60,532 nucleotides of DNA from Thermoplasmata archaeon (lineage in GTDB: Archaea; Thermoplasmatota; E2; JACPAO01; JAHFTW01), in the NCBI GenBank assembly GCA_023269235.1, contig JAHFTW010000011.1, positions 1 through 60,532 of the forward strand. Direction: 5' to 3'. The stretch's first letter is position 1. Each line of letters opens with the position of its first letter. Under the pieces are notes generated by a model, which saw only the letters and a list, made by a program, of their open reading frames with translations, made no database searches and was not told the DNA's origin. The translations under genes were made by a program, and so were the position numbers. Positions 48,895-57,502 of the stretch are shown piece by piece.

Positions 48895-49902
48895 ATGAGC
48901 CGGTCCTTCGACTTGGAGACGCTGCGCTGGGGCACCCAGCTCGTCAAGCGCGGCTTCGCCAAGATGCAAAAAGGCGGCGTCGTGATGGACGTCACCACGG
49001 CGGACCAGGCGGTCATCGCCGAGGAGGCCGGCGCCGTCGCCGTCATGGCCCTCGAGCGCGTGCCCGCCGACATCCGCGCCCAGGGCGGCGTGTCGCGCAT
49101 GAGCGACCCCTCGATGATCGCCAAGATCATCGACGCCGTCAGCATCCCCGTCATGGCCAAGTGCCGCATCGGCCACACGGCGGAGGCCAAGGTACTCGAA
49201 GCGCTCGGCGTGGACATGATCGACGAGTCCGAGGTCCTCACCCCGGCCGACCCCTATTTCCACGTCCTGAAGAAGGACTTCACCGTCCCCTTCGTCTGCG
49301 GCTCCACCAAGCTCGGCGAGGCCGTGCGCCGCATCGCCGAAGGCGCCGCCATGATCCGCACCAAGGGCGAGGCTGGCACCGGCGACGTCTCGGAGGCCAT
49401 CCGCCACCGCCGCATGATGAGCCGCGCGGTCCAGATGGTCAAGACCATGGACGACGCGGCGCTCGACACGCTGACCGACTCCTTCGTCGCCCGCTACGAC
49501 CAGCTCAACCAGGCCGTCCTCGAGGACATGGGCCTGGAGGAGGCCGACCTCGACGCCGCCTACGCGGGCCTCCCCTACGAGGAGCTCCTGGGCGGCATCC
49601 GCGACGTGCTCGGCGAGGTCCGCAAGCTCGGCCGCCTCCCCGTCGTGGACTTCACCGCGGGCGGCATCGCGACCCCCGCCGACGCCGCGCACATGATGCA
49701 GATGGGCTCCGACGGCGTCTTCGTCGGCTCGGGCATCTTCAAGTCCGGCGACCCGAAGAAGCGCGCCAAGGCCATCGTCGAGGCGACGACGCACTTCGAC
49801 GACGCCAAGCTCATCGGCGAGATCTCCAAGGAGCTCGGCGAGCCCATGGTGGGCCGCAGCGCCGACGAGCTTGACGTCCGTTTGGCCGACCGCGGCCACT
49901 AA
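48895..49902 (+). CDS. pdxS: Pyridoxal 5'-phosphate synthase, lyase subunit PdxS
   Basis: A 335-residue PdxS (a longer frame starts at 48880). The core is [20 protein letters not shown], with the active-site lysine in VMAKCRIGH, later lysine in [15 protein letters not shown]-like context ([20 protein letters not shown]), and [20 protein letters not shown] near the end. PdxS condenses a pentose phosphate, a triose phosphate and ammonia to make PLP; ammonia comes from PdxT. pdxT is not adjacent here but lies 4.2 kb away at 54136. It converges and overlaps by 4 nt with the hybrid kinase gene. Confidence 0.96.
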   Translation: MSRSFDLETLRWGTQLVKRGFAKMQKGGVVMDVTTADQAVIAEEAGAVAVMALERVPADIRAQGGVSRMSDPSMIAKIIDAVSIPVMAKCRIGHTAEAKVLEALGVDMIDESEVLTPADPYFHVLKKDFTVPFVCGSTKLGEAVRRIAEGAAMIRTKGEAGTGDVSEAIRHRRMMSRAVQMVKTMDDAALDTLTDSFVARYDQLNQAVLEDMGLEEADLDAAYAGLPYEELLGGIRDVLGEVRKLGRLPVVDFTAGGIATPADAAHMMQMGSDGVFVGSGIFKSGDPKKRAKAIVEATTHFDDAKLIGEISKELGEPMVGRSADELDVRLADRGH

Positions 49903-51989
49903 TTGGGGGCCGACACCGCGCCTTTGAGGGCGTCCTTCAGCTGGTCCAGTCGGACCGGCTTGGACAGGTAGTTGTCCATTCCCGCGGCCAGGCACTTTTC
50001 CCGGTCGCCAACCAAGGCGTCGGCCGTCAGCGCTACGATCTGGATGCGGTTCCCTGCGGCCCGGAGCCGCCGCGTCGCCTCAAGCCCGTCCATGACGGGC
50101 ATATGGAGATCCATCAAGATGAGGTCGAAAGGATGGTGTGCTGCCGCCTCCACGGCCTGCCGGCCGTCGGGCACGATGTGCGCCTTGTGACCCAGCCTCT
50201 CCAGCATCCGGGCGATGACCTTCTGGTTGACCGGGTCGTCCTCGGCAACAAGGATACGCGCATTGGCGGGCGCCGGGGCAATGGGCGCCATGGCGGTGCC
50301 GCTTCCTGGGCCGCACGCCTTGAGGTGCAGCCGGACGGTCGCGATGGTGCCGACCCCGGGCTGGCTCGTGAGCTGGACATCCCCTCCCATCGCCATCGCA
50401 AGACGGCGGGCAAGGGCCAGTCCAATGCCGACGCCCCCATGCGCGCGCGTCATGCTCGAGTCCGCCTGGGAGAACGGGTTGAAGAGCGTCTGCAGGATCT
50501 CCTGCCGGATGCCCGACCCGGTGTCGCGCACGAGGACCGTGACGTGCACCTGCGCGCCATCGGCTTCCCAACCCAGTTGAACGTCGACTTGGCCGGTCTG
50601 CGTGAACTTGATGGCGTTGGAGAGGAGCACCCGGAGGATCTGCTGGAGCCGCGTGGCGTCCGCGAGGACCAACGGGGCCGCGGGCTCTGGGATGAAGCAC
50701 TCCAGCCGGAGGCCTTTCGCGTTTGCATCCGCGACCTGGCCCTCCAGCGCCTGACGGACTTGGGCGGCGAGGTCGGTGGGTTTCGGGTCCAAGGCGACGG
50801 CGCCGCCTTCGCTCTTGGTAAAATCCAGGATGTTGCTGACGATGGAGAGCAGGTGCTCGGCGCTGGAGCGCATCGTCGTGAGCATGTCGCGGTTCTTTCC
50901 CTCCGGATGCTCCTCCTCCAAGAGTTGCGCGTAGCCGAGCACGGCGTTGAGCGGCGTGCGCAGTTCATGGCTCATGGTCGCGAGGAAGTTCGACTTCGCC
51001 GCAGAGGCGGCTTCCGCGTCGCGGCTGGCTTGCTCCAGCTTGGCGCGGATGGCGCGTTCGGCGGAGACATCACGCACGGCCGCCACGCGGACGGTTCGCC
51101 CCCCGAAGGGGAGTGGGCGGCTGTGGGTCTCGACGGTGAGGACGGAGCCATCCTTGCGGACGAGCTCGGTCTCGTACGTGGAATCCTGGTTCTCACGGAT
51201 GACTTGGGTCACCTTGGCGCGGGACGCGGGGGCGGTGAGGTCGAGGATGCGCATCTGCCGGAACTCGGAGGGCGTGTACCCGAGCAGGCGGCTCGCGGCC
51301 TCGTTGGAGTCGAGGATGGTCCCGTTCTCGTGGATGAGGAGGCCTTCGGAGGCCGACTGGGCGAGAATGCGGAATCGTTCCTCGCTTTGTTGGGCGTCCA
51401 ATGTCCGTTGGCGAATGGTCTTCGTGTCGTTCGAGCGCATGAACGCCGCGATGACCAGAAAGCCGCCGGTGAGGAGATAGATGGAAACGAAGGTCCACCG
51501 CGAATACCAGTCTGGCCCATGGCTGGCCGGCTCGAGGAAGACCAGCACCGCGTTGACGACCGTCGCCGTCGCAATGAGAGGAATCCCTCCGAACAGGCCC
51601 GCCAGCACGATCACAAACGGGGGAAAAGCCAGCATGGCGTCGTGGAAGGGCCGTCCCACCCCTTGGTAGACATAGAACCATGACACGAGGGTGAGGAGGA
51701 GAACGAAGAGGGGGAAGGACAACTCGGCCCGGCGCGAGCGGGCCACAAGGTACGTCGCGATGATGCTGACGAAGGTGAAGGTCGAGAGCACCGTTTGGAC
51801 TAGGGGGTCCAATCCCTGGGGGGCGGAAGTGAAAGGCGCGGTGGCCACATCGAGAATCTCAAGAGGAATTCCAATCAGGGTGACGGCTAGGATGAGCTTG
51901 ACCCGGCGCCGCACGGCTTCGTCTTTGACATCGGCGTGCGGTTCGGCCATCCGCTTGAACCATGCGAGCAAGCCCCAGCCGACGACCAC
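49899..51989 (-). CDS. Hybrid sensor histidine kinase (membrane sensor, PAS, kinase, receiver)
   Basis: A 696-residue protein. About six hydrophobic helices (30-200) precede a PAS domain (about 205-320). The HisKA dimerisation helix carries [20 protein letters not shown] (His about 347). The ATPase domain has [19 protein letters not shown] and [21 protein letters not shown] receiver domain (about 570-690) has [20 protein letters not shown] and the lysine in LSKPV. Phosphate would pass from His to the receiver aspartate; no separate response regulator is adjacent. The start is GTG 51989, supported by ggttaagc about 27 bp upstream. Hybrid kinases are of bacterial origin in such Archaea. Confidence 0.95.
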   Translation of the reverse strand: MVVGWGLLAWFKRMAEPHADVKDEAVRRRVKLILAVTLIGIPLEILDVATAPFTSAPQGLDPLVQTVLSTFTFVSIIATYLVARSRRAELSFPLFVLLLTLVSWFYVYQGVGRPFHDAMLAFPPFVIVLAGLFGGIPLIATATVVNAVLVFLEPASHGPDWYSRWTFVSIYLLTGGFLVIAAFMRSNDTKTIRQRTLDAQQSEERFRILAQSASEGLLIHENGTILDSNEAASRLLGYTPSEFRQMRILDLTAPASRAKVTQVIRENQDSTYETELVRKDGSVLTVETHSRPLPFGGRTVRVAAVRDVSAERAIRAKLEQASRDAEAASAAKSNFLATMSHELRTPLNAVLGYAQLLEEEHPEGKNRDMLTTMRSSAEHLLSIVSNILDFTKSEGGAVALDPKPTDLAAQVRQALEGQVADANAKGLRLECFIPEPAAPLVLADATRLQQILRVLLSNAIKFTQTGQVDVQLGWEADGAQVHVTVLVRDTGSGIRQEILQTLFNPFSQADSSMTRAHGGVGIGLALARRLAMAMGGDVQLTSQPGVGTIATVRLHLKACGPGSGTAMAPIAPAPANARILVAEDDPVNQKVIARMLERLGHKAHIVPDGRQAVEAAAHHPFDLILMDLHMPVMDGLEATRRLRAAGNRIQIVALTADALVGDREKCLAAGMDNYLSKPVRLDQLKDALKGAVSAPN

Positions 51990-52011
51990 GCCGAAACACG
52001 GCTCTTCACCG

Positions 52012-52019
52012 GCTTAACC
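52012..52019 (-). promoter_or_regulatory. TATA box for the hybrid kinase
   Basis: Minus strand GGTTAAGC, centred about 27 bp before GTG 51989; leaderless. Confidence 0.5.
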
Positions 52020-52081
52020 TTGCCGGCAAGATTTGGAGGGGGGGAGGGCGGGTTCTTGGAAGAGAGGGCAGTCTCAGCGTC

Positions 52082-52990
52082 CTACTCGACGACCGTCTGC
52101 CCTTCGATGACCGCGGGGGCCTTGCGGGCCACGAGCCAGACGCCGGCGAAGATGGCGACGGCGGCCGGGATGACCTTGGCCTCCAGCGGGGCGCCAAGCA
52201 CGAAGTAGGCCGCGATGGCGGTGAAGATGGGCTGGACGTAGGTGAAGATGGCCACCGTGGAGGCCGGGACGTGGCGCAGCACCTTCGCGTTGAGGGTGTA
52301 CGTGAGCACCGTGGCGCCCACAATGATGAACATGAGCCAGCCCATTGTCTCCGACGGGGCGGCGGCGAGCTGCCCGCGCAGGCCCCCGAGGAGGCCGAGC
52401 GGGAGGAAGACGGCGGTGCCGACGAGGAGCATCCAGGTCGTGAGGCTCAGCGGGTCGTAGCGCTGGATCATGGGGCGCGCGAGCACCAAGAACGCGGCGT
52501 AGCTGAGCGCGTTGGCCATGACGAGCAGGTCGCCCAGCGCGTGGCGCCAGCTGGCTTGGTAGCTCGACGCGACGAGGTAGACGACGCCGGCGAGGGCGAC
52601 CGCGATGCCGACGGCGCGGCGGGGTCCAAGCTTCTCCCGGCCCATCGCCACGGCCAGGGCGTAGGTGAAGACCGGAATCGTCGTGATGACGACGACCGCG
52701 TTGACGGAGGTCGTGAACTGGAGGCCGACCATGAAGAAGCCCATGTTGAAGACCACGCCGAGCAGGCTCAGGCCGAGGACTCCTTTCCATTCCTTCCGGA
52801 TGGGGATGGGGTTCTTCACGAGGAGGAGGTGGAGGACGAGGAGGCAGAACGCGGCGCCCGTGAGGCGGACGGCGAGGAGCGGGAACGGGTCGAGATACGG
52901 CAGGACCTTCTTGCCGGCGACGGGGAAGAGCCCGAAGAGCACCTGCACCACGAGCAAGGTCAACGGGTGCTGGCCTTTGCGCATCTCCAC
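52082..52990 (-). CDS. DMT-superfamily transporter (EamA-type)
   Basis: A 302-residue protein with ten hydrophobic helices in two similar halves of five, the EamA plan: an early FGLFPVAGKKVLPYLDPFPL and a later second EamA repeat with FTYVQPIFTAIAAYFVLG. Such carriers export amino acids, metabolites or nucleotide-sugars; specificity cannot be read from sequence. The start is GTG 52990 or ATG 52984. It is divergent from the lipoprotein-pdxT pair. Confidence 0.9.
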   Translation of the reverse strand: MEMRKGQHPLTLLVVQVLFGLFPVAGKKVLPYLDPFPLLAVRLTGAAFCLLVLHLLLVKNPIPIRKEWKGVLGLSLLGVVFNMGFFMVGLQFTTSVNAVVVITTIPVFTYALAVAMGREKLGPRRAVGIAVALAGVVYLVASSYQASWRHALGDLLVMANALSYAAFLVLARPMIQRYDPLSLTTWMLLVGTAVFLPLGLLGGLRGQLAAAPSETMGWLMFIIVGATVLTYTLNAKVLRHVPASTVAIFTYVQPIFTAIAAYFVLGAPLEAKVIPAAVAIFAGVWLVARKAPAVIEGQTVVE

Positions 52991-53053
52991 GGCCGCGCCG
53001 ACTTGCCCCTTCTACATGAAGGCAAGCTTGAAGGCAGGCCTCCCGGGTCGAGG

Positions 53054-54136
53054 GTGGTGCGCGGCGCGTGCCTTGTCCTTTGCCTCGTGCTCCTGGGCGG
53101 TTGCGCGGCGCCGCAGGGCGGCTCTGGGCAGGCGGATCCGTATGCGGCTTACCGAGAAGCCAAAGCCGTCTGCGCCGCTCAACCTGTCCGCCAAACCACC
53201 TTGTTCCTAGGTCCCGACCAAGCCCTGGTGCCCGACCTTCCGGCCGCCGGCGAATCGCCGGGAAACGGATTCACGCAGGGCTTCCTGACCAACGACCTCA
53301 AGGAGTGGCTTGGGGCCCCCGTGACGGGCCTCCATTTGGAAGGCAACGTCACCGTTGAGGTCTGGGTCCGCTCCGAAGGCACGCCCGCGCCCATCATCGT
53401 CGGCGGCCCCACCGGCCAAGGCTACCACTTGTTCAACCAGTTCGGCAGCAACCGCAGCCTCCAGCCCGCCTACGCCGTGGAGTACAACACGGTGACCCCG
53501 ACGGCAGGCCAGATTGACCACTACACCGAGACGTTGGCGCTCGCCAAGGGCGGCTTCGTGATGGAGCCCGGCGACCGCCCGCGTCTGCTGCTCACCGGCT
53601 TGACGCTCGATGGCGCGCAGGGGCCCGGCCAGACCATCTTGTGGGGCGGCGACAAGCCGAGCCACGTGACCTTCACCTCCTCCTGCTGGTTGCAGCAGTA
53701 CGCCTCCGCGCCGCACGACAACCTCTACGCAGAAGCCGACGTGAGCCTGCGCGGCAACCGCGGCCTCCTCACCGGGGCCATCCCCGCCATGGAGGGCTTC
53801 AACCAGGCCACCGTGGGGTTCGCGCTAACGCATACCGTCGCGCGCCTGACCATCCGCATCGAGCAGACGGGCGGGCCGCGCGACCCGAAGCAGGACATCG
53901 ACCTCAGCATCGTGGACGACGCCGGCAATGAGGTGTGGTCCATCGGCTCCCCGTACACCGACGAGCAGGGTGTGCTGTGGGGCCCCAACCTTCACGCGGT
54001 CCTGCCGGAGGGAATCTACGACGTGAAGGTCAACTCGTATTCCGGCCTCGACTACCAGGGCCATGTCACGATTGTCCAGGAACGGCCCATCGAGTACATC
54101 CACCGGGAAGCCGGGCCGTATCCCGAAACGTCTTGA
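53054..54136 (+). CDS. Secreted lipoprotein of unknown function
   Basis: A 360-residue lipoprotein. The start is GTG 53054 (or 53057). The signal is short and ends LLGGC (cysteine about 16). It has no linker and one large beta-rich domain: FLGPDQALVPDLPAAG, VTVEVWVRSEGTPAP, then HTVARLTIRIEQTGG and a C-terminal Ig-like stretch. No enzymatic motif. Two cysteines beyond the lipobox (AVCAAQ and SSCWLQQ) may form a disulfide. The stop overlaps the pdxT ATG by one base, so pdxT is translated from the same mRNA. Confidence 0.78.
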   Translation: MVRGACLVLCLVLLGGCAAPQGGSGQADPYAAYREAKAVCAAQPVRQTTLFLGPDQALVPDLPAAGESPGNGFTQGFLTNDLKEWLGAPVTGLHLEGNVTVEVWVRSEGTPAPIIVGGPTGQGYHLFNQFGSNRSLQPAYAVEYNTVTPTAGQIDHYTETLALAKGGFVMEPGDRPRLLLTGLTLDGAQGPGQTILWGGDKPSHVTFTSSCWLQQYASAPHDNLYAEADVSLRGNRGLLTGAIPAMEGFNQATVGFALTHTVARLTIRIEQTGGPRDPKQDIDLSIVDDAGNEVWSIGSPYTDEQGVLWGPNLHAVLPEGIYDVKVNSYSGLDYQGHVTIVQERPIEYIHREAGPYPETS

Positions 54137-54771
54137 TGCAGGGGCACGTCGCCGCGCCCGTGAAGGTCGGCGTGCTCGCGGTGCAGGGTGCCGTGAGCGA
54201 GCACATGGACGCCTTGCGGCGCGCCGGGGAGGCGATCGGCGTCGCCGTCGAGCCGGTTGCCGTCCGAACTCCCGCCGACCTCGTGGGCTGCGCAGGCCTC
54301 GTTCTCCCGGGCGGCGAGTCCACCACGATCAGCCGCCTGCTGCGCTCCAGCGGCCTCCAGCCCATCGTCTTGGCGCGTGCCAACCAGGACCTCGCCCTGT
54401 TCGGGACCTGCGCGGGCCTCATCCTGCTCGCCACGAGCGCCAAGCACGACGTCGCGGACAAGGACATCGAGCTTCTGGGGCTCCTCGACTGCGAGGTGGA
54501 CCGCAACGCCTTCGGCCGGCAGAAGGACTCGTTCGAGTCTGCGGTCGCCGTGGAGGGCGTCGGCACCGTCCCCGCCGTCTTCATCCGCGCCCCGGTCGTG
54601 ACGACGGTGTCCGAGCCGACGCAGGTCCTCGCCAAGACCGAGCGCGGCATCGTGGCGATCCAAAAGGGCCGCATCCTCGGCACCGCGTTTCATCCGGAGC
54701 TCACGGGCGACACGCGCCTCCATGAGGCGTTCCTGCGGCTGTGTGCGGACGCTGCGAGAACGGCGGGCTAA
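54136..54771 (+). CDS. pdxT: Pyridoxal 5'-phosphate synthase, glutaminase subunit PdxT
   Basis: A 211-residue class I glutamine amidotransferase. VGVLAVQGAVSEHMDALRRA begins the fold, LPGGESTTISRLL is the PdxT hallmark, the nucleophile is the cysteine in FGTCAGLILLA, and the His-Glu pair is in GTAFHPELTGDTRLHEAFL. It supplies ammonia to PdxS, encoded at 48895. The start (ATG 54136) shares one base with the upstream lipoprotein stop (TGATG), an unusual partner. It converges without a gap on the regulator at 54772. Confidence 0.96.
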   Translation: MQGHVAAPVKVGVLAVQGAVSEHMDALRRAGEAIGVAVEPVAVRTPADLVGCAGLVLPGGESTTISRLLRSSGLQPIVLARANQDLALFGTCAGLILLATSAKHDVADKDIELLGLLDCEVDRNAFGRQKDSFESAVAVEGVGTVPAVFIRAPVVTTVSEPTQVLAKTERGIVAIQKGRILGTAFHPELTGDTRLHEAFLRLCADAARTAG

Positions 54772-55224
54772 CTACGCCTTCGTGCGCGCTTCCTTGAGCA
54801 GTTGCTCGAGGTGGTCCACGGTCTTGCGGTAGTTCTCGATGGCGAGCTGGAAGTGCGCCTCGGCGAAGTTCCACGCCTTCGCCAGGTCGCCGTAGCGCAG
54901 CCGGAAGGCGCGCTTGCGGTCCCCGGTCTGGCCCTCGGGGAGGTCGAGGAAGAAGTCCTCGATGATGTCGTAATCCTTCAGCTTGTTCAGGTGGCGGTAG
55001 ATGCTCGGCATGGAGGTCGAGCATGCGGCCGCGAGCTCCTCGACGGTCCACGGCTGCGTCGGGTGGAGGAGGAAACATTCGTAGAACAGCTTGAACGCGA
55101 TGCCGTTGTCGGGCCCCTTGCGGGCGACGTAGCCGATCTGGTCGAACCAGAGTTTGGCGAGGCGCACGCCGTCCATCTCGCCGGTGAGCGGGGGATGGCT
55201 CACCACCTGCAGTTCGAAAGCCAT
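54772..55224 (-). CDS. Winged-helix protein, single domain with helical extension
   Basis: A 150-residue protein. The central domain (about 35-110) is a winged helix: WTVEELAAACSTSMPSIYRH as the helix-turn-helix and a wing around DYDIIEDFFLDLPEG. The C-terminal helix (to residue 150) is long and charged and could pair with another subunit. The N-terminal SHPPLTGEMDGVRLAKLWFD is unassigned. It is likely a transcriptional regulator. Its stop lies next to the pdxT stop (convergent genes with no gap). Confidence 0.75.
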   Translation of the reverse strand: MAFELQVVSHPPLTGEMDGVRLAKLWFDQIGYVARKGPDNGIAFKLFYECFLLHPTQPWTVEELAAACSTSMPSIYRHLNKLKDYDIIEDFFLDLPEGQTGDRKRAFRLRYGDLAKAWNFAEAHFQLAIENYRKTVDHLEQLLKEARTKA

Positions 55225-55275
55225 GAACGGCTCACCCTTGCGGCGTTCAAGGGTGTTCCGGATTGGTTCGCGCTC

Positions 55276-55956
55276 TTACTCCAGGCCGGGGGACTCGGGC
55301 TGCTTGGGGCGGAGGCGGAACCGCAGCAGGAAGGAGAGCAATCCGAACAGGGCCCCGCAGGCCAGCAGGGCGAGCGCGAAGCCTCCGCCGTGGTCGAGGA
55401 GCCCGGAAGAGTCGTGCGCCGGCGACGAGGAAGGGGCGGCCCCCAAGGCGGCCTTCTGGTCCATCGCCTCCGGCGCAGCCGCGCCCTGGGCGGGCGAGCC
55501 GGAGGAGGTGGCGGAGGCGCTGGAGCTGCCCGAGTCGGCCTGGGGGGCCGCGGCAGGGGACGCAAAAGGAGATTCGGTCGGGGGAGGGTTCGTGAGCGCG
55601 GCCTGCTCGTTGGCCGTGAGCAAGGCCTGGACCAGAAGCGCCCCGCCGCCCCCGGCCGCGAGCACGGAGAGGCCGAGCAGGACGTTGAACGTGGTCGTCT
55701 CCTGCGGGTGGAGGATCTTCTGCCCGCGCCACGTGAGCTCGTAGTAGATCCACTTGCGGCCCTCGTCGTCGCGCTTCTTCACCAGCTCGGCGGCGCAGAG
55801 GAGCTGCAGGTGCTCGTGCACGGTCGCCTTGTTGAGGGCGAGGTCGCGCGCCAGCTCCGTGAGGGTCTTGCGGCGCTCGTCCAGGGCGCGCAGCACGGAG
55901 AGCCGCGTCGTGGAGGCGAGCGCGCGGAAAGTCTCAGCGTCCAGCGTGATGCGCAC
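55276..55956 (-). CDS. ArsR-like winged helix fused to two membrane helices
   Basis: A 226-residue protein. An N-terminal winged helix (FRALASTTRLSVLRALDERR, then DLALNKATVHEHLQLLCAAE) is followed by a membrane helix (about 90-110, NVLLGLSVLAAGGGGALLVQ), a Ser/Ala/Pro-rich linker of about 75 residues, a second helix (about 190-210, GFALALLACGALFGLLSFLL) and a short basic end. The linker would lie outside. I chose GTG 55956 because ccgttatgtc is centred about 27 bp upstream; the open frame reaches 56022. Its plan (DNA-binding head, membrane body) mirrors the sensor at 36756 in reverse order. Confidence 0.82.
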   Translation of the reverse strand: MRITLDAETFRALASTTRLSVLRALDERRKTLTELARDLALNKATVHEHLQLLCAAELVKKRDDEGRKWIYYELTWRGQKILHPQETTTFNVLLGLSVLAAGGGGALLVQALLTANEQAALTNPPPTESPFASPAAAPQADSGSSSASATSSGSPAQGAAAPEAMDQKAALGAAPSSSPAHDSSGLLDHGGGFALALLACGALFGLLSFLLRFRLRPKQPESPGLE

Positions 55957-55977
55957 ACGGGGATGCCGGCGCCGGAC

Positions 55978-55987
55978 GACATAACGG
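55978..55987 (-). promoter_or_regulatory. TATA box for the membrane-fused ArsR-like gene
   Basis: Minus strand CCGTTATGTC, centred about 27 bp before GTG 55956; leaderless. Confidence 0.45.
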
Positions 55988-56025
55988 TTTGCGTATCGTT
56001 GGCCTCCACCCGACTCCTCCACCGA

Positions 56026-56144
56026 GACACAGATTCAGCAGATTGCTTCGGGGTCTTTCTTCTGTTCCATTTTGGCGGCCGGGTCCGCAGCTGGATTGAC
56101 CAATGAGGCAGAATATGCTCGAAAGAATCTGCTGAATCTGTGTC
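56026..56144. repeat. 19-bp perfect inverted repeat flanking 81 bp
   Basis: The left arm gacacagattcagcagatt (56026-56044) and right arm aatctgctgaatctgtgtc (56126-56144) are exact reverse complements, 81 bp apart. It lies between the tldE stop (56156) and the promoter of the ArsR-like membrane gene. The interior is more AT-rich than its surroundings and has no good gene. It could be a miniature inverted-repeat element, a large operator, or a terminator/attenuator stem. Confidence 0.85.
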
Positions 56145-56155
56145 CAGGCGGGTGA

Positions 56156-57502
56156 CTACACCGAGACCTGCAGGCCGCGCGCGCGCACGTGTGGGATGCT
56201 CGCGCCGTCCATGCGCCGGATCTCGCGCGACATGCCATCCACGCTGCCCAGAAGACTCGCCATGTCCCCGGCGATGGCGATGTCCGAGACCGCGCCCGCA
56301 AGGGCCCCTTTGTGGATGCGCCACGCGTTGGGCGCCGTGACCGAGAACTCCCCCGTCGTCTCGTTCGCGGTGTGCGCGCCCAAGACCGATTCGACGAGGA
56401 ACCCCTCGTCCACGCCGGCGAGGAGAGCGTCCAGCCCGAACGCCGGGCCTTCGAGGGTGAGATGATGCGTGTCCGCCGTGGGTCGCGTCGTCCAGCCACC
56501 GCGCACGGCGCTCCCGGTCGTGGCCTGCTTGTGCTCGTGGCCGTCCCAGGCGTCGAACACGTACGAGCGCAGGATGCCACCCTCCACGATGGGGAGCCGG
56601 CGCGTCGCGGTTCCCTCGTCGTCCACCGCGCAGCCGCCGATGGCCAACGGGTCGAGTGGGGCGTCCACGATGGAGAGCCCCGGTGCTGCGACCGCCTGGC
56701 CCAGCTTGCCGGACCAGACGGTCTTTCCGCGCATCGCCTCGTCGCCGGTGGCCGCCGCGACCGCAAGGCCCGCGACGAGCTCCAGGCACGCCTCGGGGCG
56801 GAACACGATGTCGCGCGCTCCACCCTTCGCGGGCTTCGGCCCCGCAAGCGACTTCGCGGTTGCCCCCGCCTTGGCTCCGACCGCGCGCGGGTCCAGGTCG
56901 AGGCGGTGCGAAACCGCCATCTCGCCCGTCGAGATGGAGCGCTCGCCCTCTTCGAGGACGACGCTGACGGAGGCGCCGGCCTGGGTCGCCGCGTCGCTCG
57001 CGCGCACGCCGTTCGTGTTGGCGAGGGCGGAGGCGCCCCAGGAGAGGCCGATGCCGCCCCCCGAGACTTGGAGCTTGGGCTCCGCTGAGCGGGCGCCCAC
57101 GAGAAGCTCTTGCGCCCATGCGAGCGCCTTGGCCGGGTCAGGGTGCGCGACGGCCTCGTCCCACTGCACCGGCAGGGCGGAAGGCTTGGTCGGATGCGGG
57201 AGCTGGAAGCCCTTCGCGGGGGCGAGGCGGGAGAGCGTGAGCGCGGCCTCGAGCGCGGCGACCGCCTTCGTGTCGTCGGCGAAGTAGGCGAAGCCGAGCC
57301 GGCCGTCCTTCACGATGCGCCACGCGCCGCCGCCGGAGGCGTGGCTCGCCATGCCGGAGAGGACGCCTTTCTCGATCTCGGCGTCGAGGCTGCGGCCCTG
57401 CTCCAGGTACACTTCGGCCTCGACCTTGCGGGACGCGGCCTGCTCGACGAGCCGCTCGGCGCGCGCCAGCATCGTGTCCGCGACGGCAGGGCGGGCGCTC
57501 AT
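56156..57502 (-). CDS. tldE: TldE/PmbA-family metalloprotease subunit
   Basis: A 448-residue protein of the TldE/PmbA group: the N-terminal half has AEVYLEQGRSLDAEIEKG, and the C-terminal half PLDPLAIGGCAVDDEGTATR, EGGILRSYVFDAWDG and a final HVRARGLQVSV. The HExxxH motif of TldD is absent, as expected for the partner subunit. TldD and TldE form a heterodimeric peptidase that processes or degrades small peptides. It overlaps the tldD stop by 4 nt, so the two are co-translated. The inverted repeat lies just past its stop. Confidence 0.95.
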   Translation of the reverse strand: MSARPAVADTMLARAERLVEQAASRKVEAEVYLEQGRSLDAEIEKGVLSGMASHASGGGAWRIVKDGRLGFAYFADDTKAVAALEAALTLSRLAPAKGFQLPHPTKPSALPVQWDEAVAHPDPAKALAWAQELLVGARSAEPKLQVSGGGIGLSWGASALANTNGVRASDAATQAGASVSVVLEEGERSISTGEMAVSHRLDLDPRAVGAKAGATAKSLAGPKPAKGGARDIVFRPEACLELVAGLAVAAATGDEAMRGKTVWSGKLGQAVAAPGLSIVDAPLDPLAIGGCAVDDEGTATRRLPIVEGGILRSYVFDAWDGHEHKQATTGSAVRGGWTTRPTADTHHLTLEGPAFGLDALLAGVDEGFLVESVLGAHTANETTGEFSVTAPNAWRIHKGALAGAVSDIAIAGDMASLLGSVDGMSREIRRMDGASIPHVRARGLQVSV

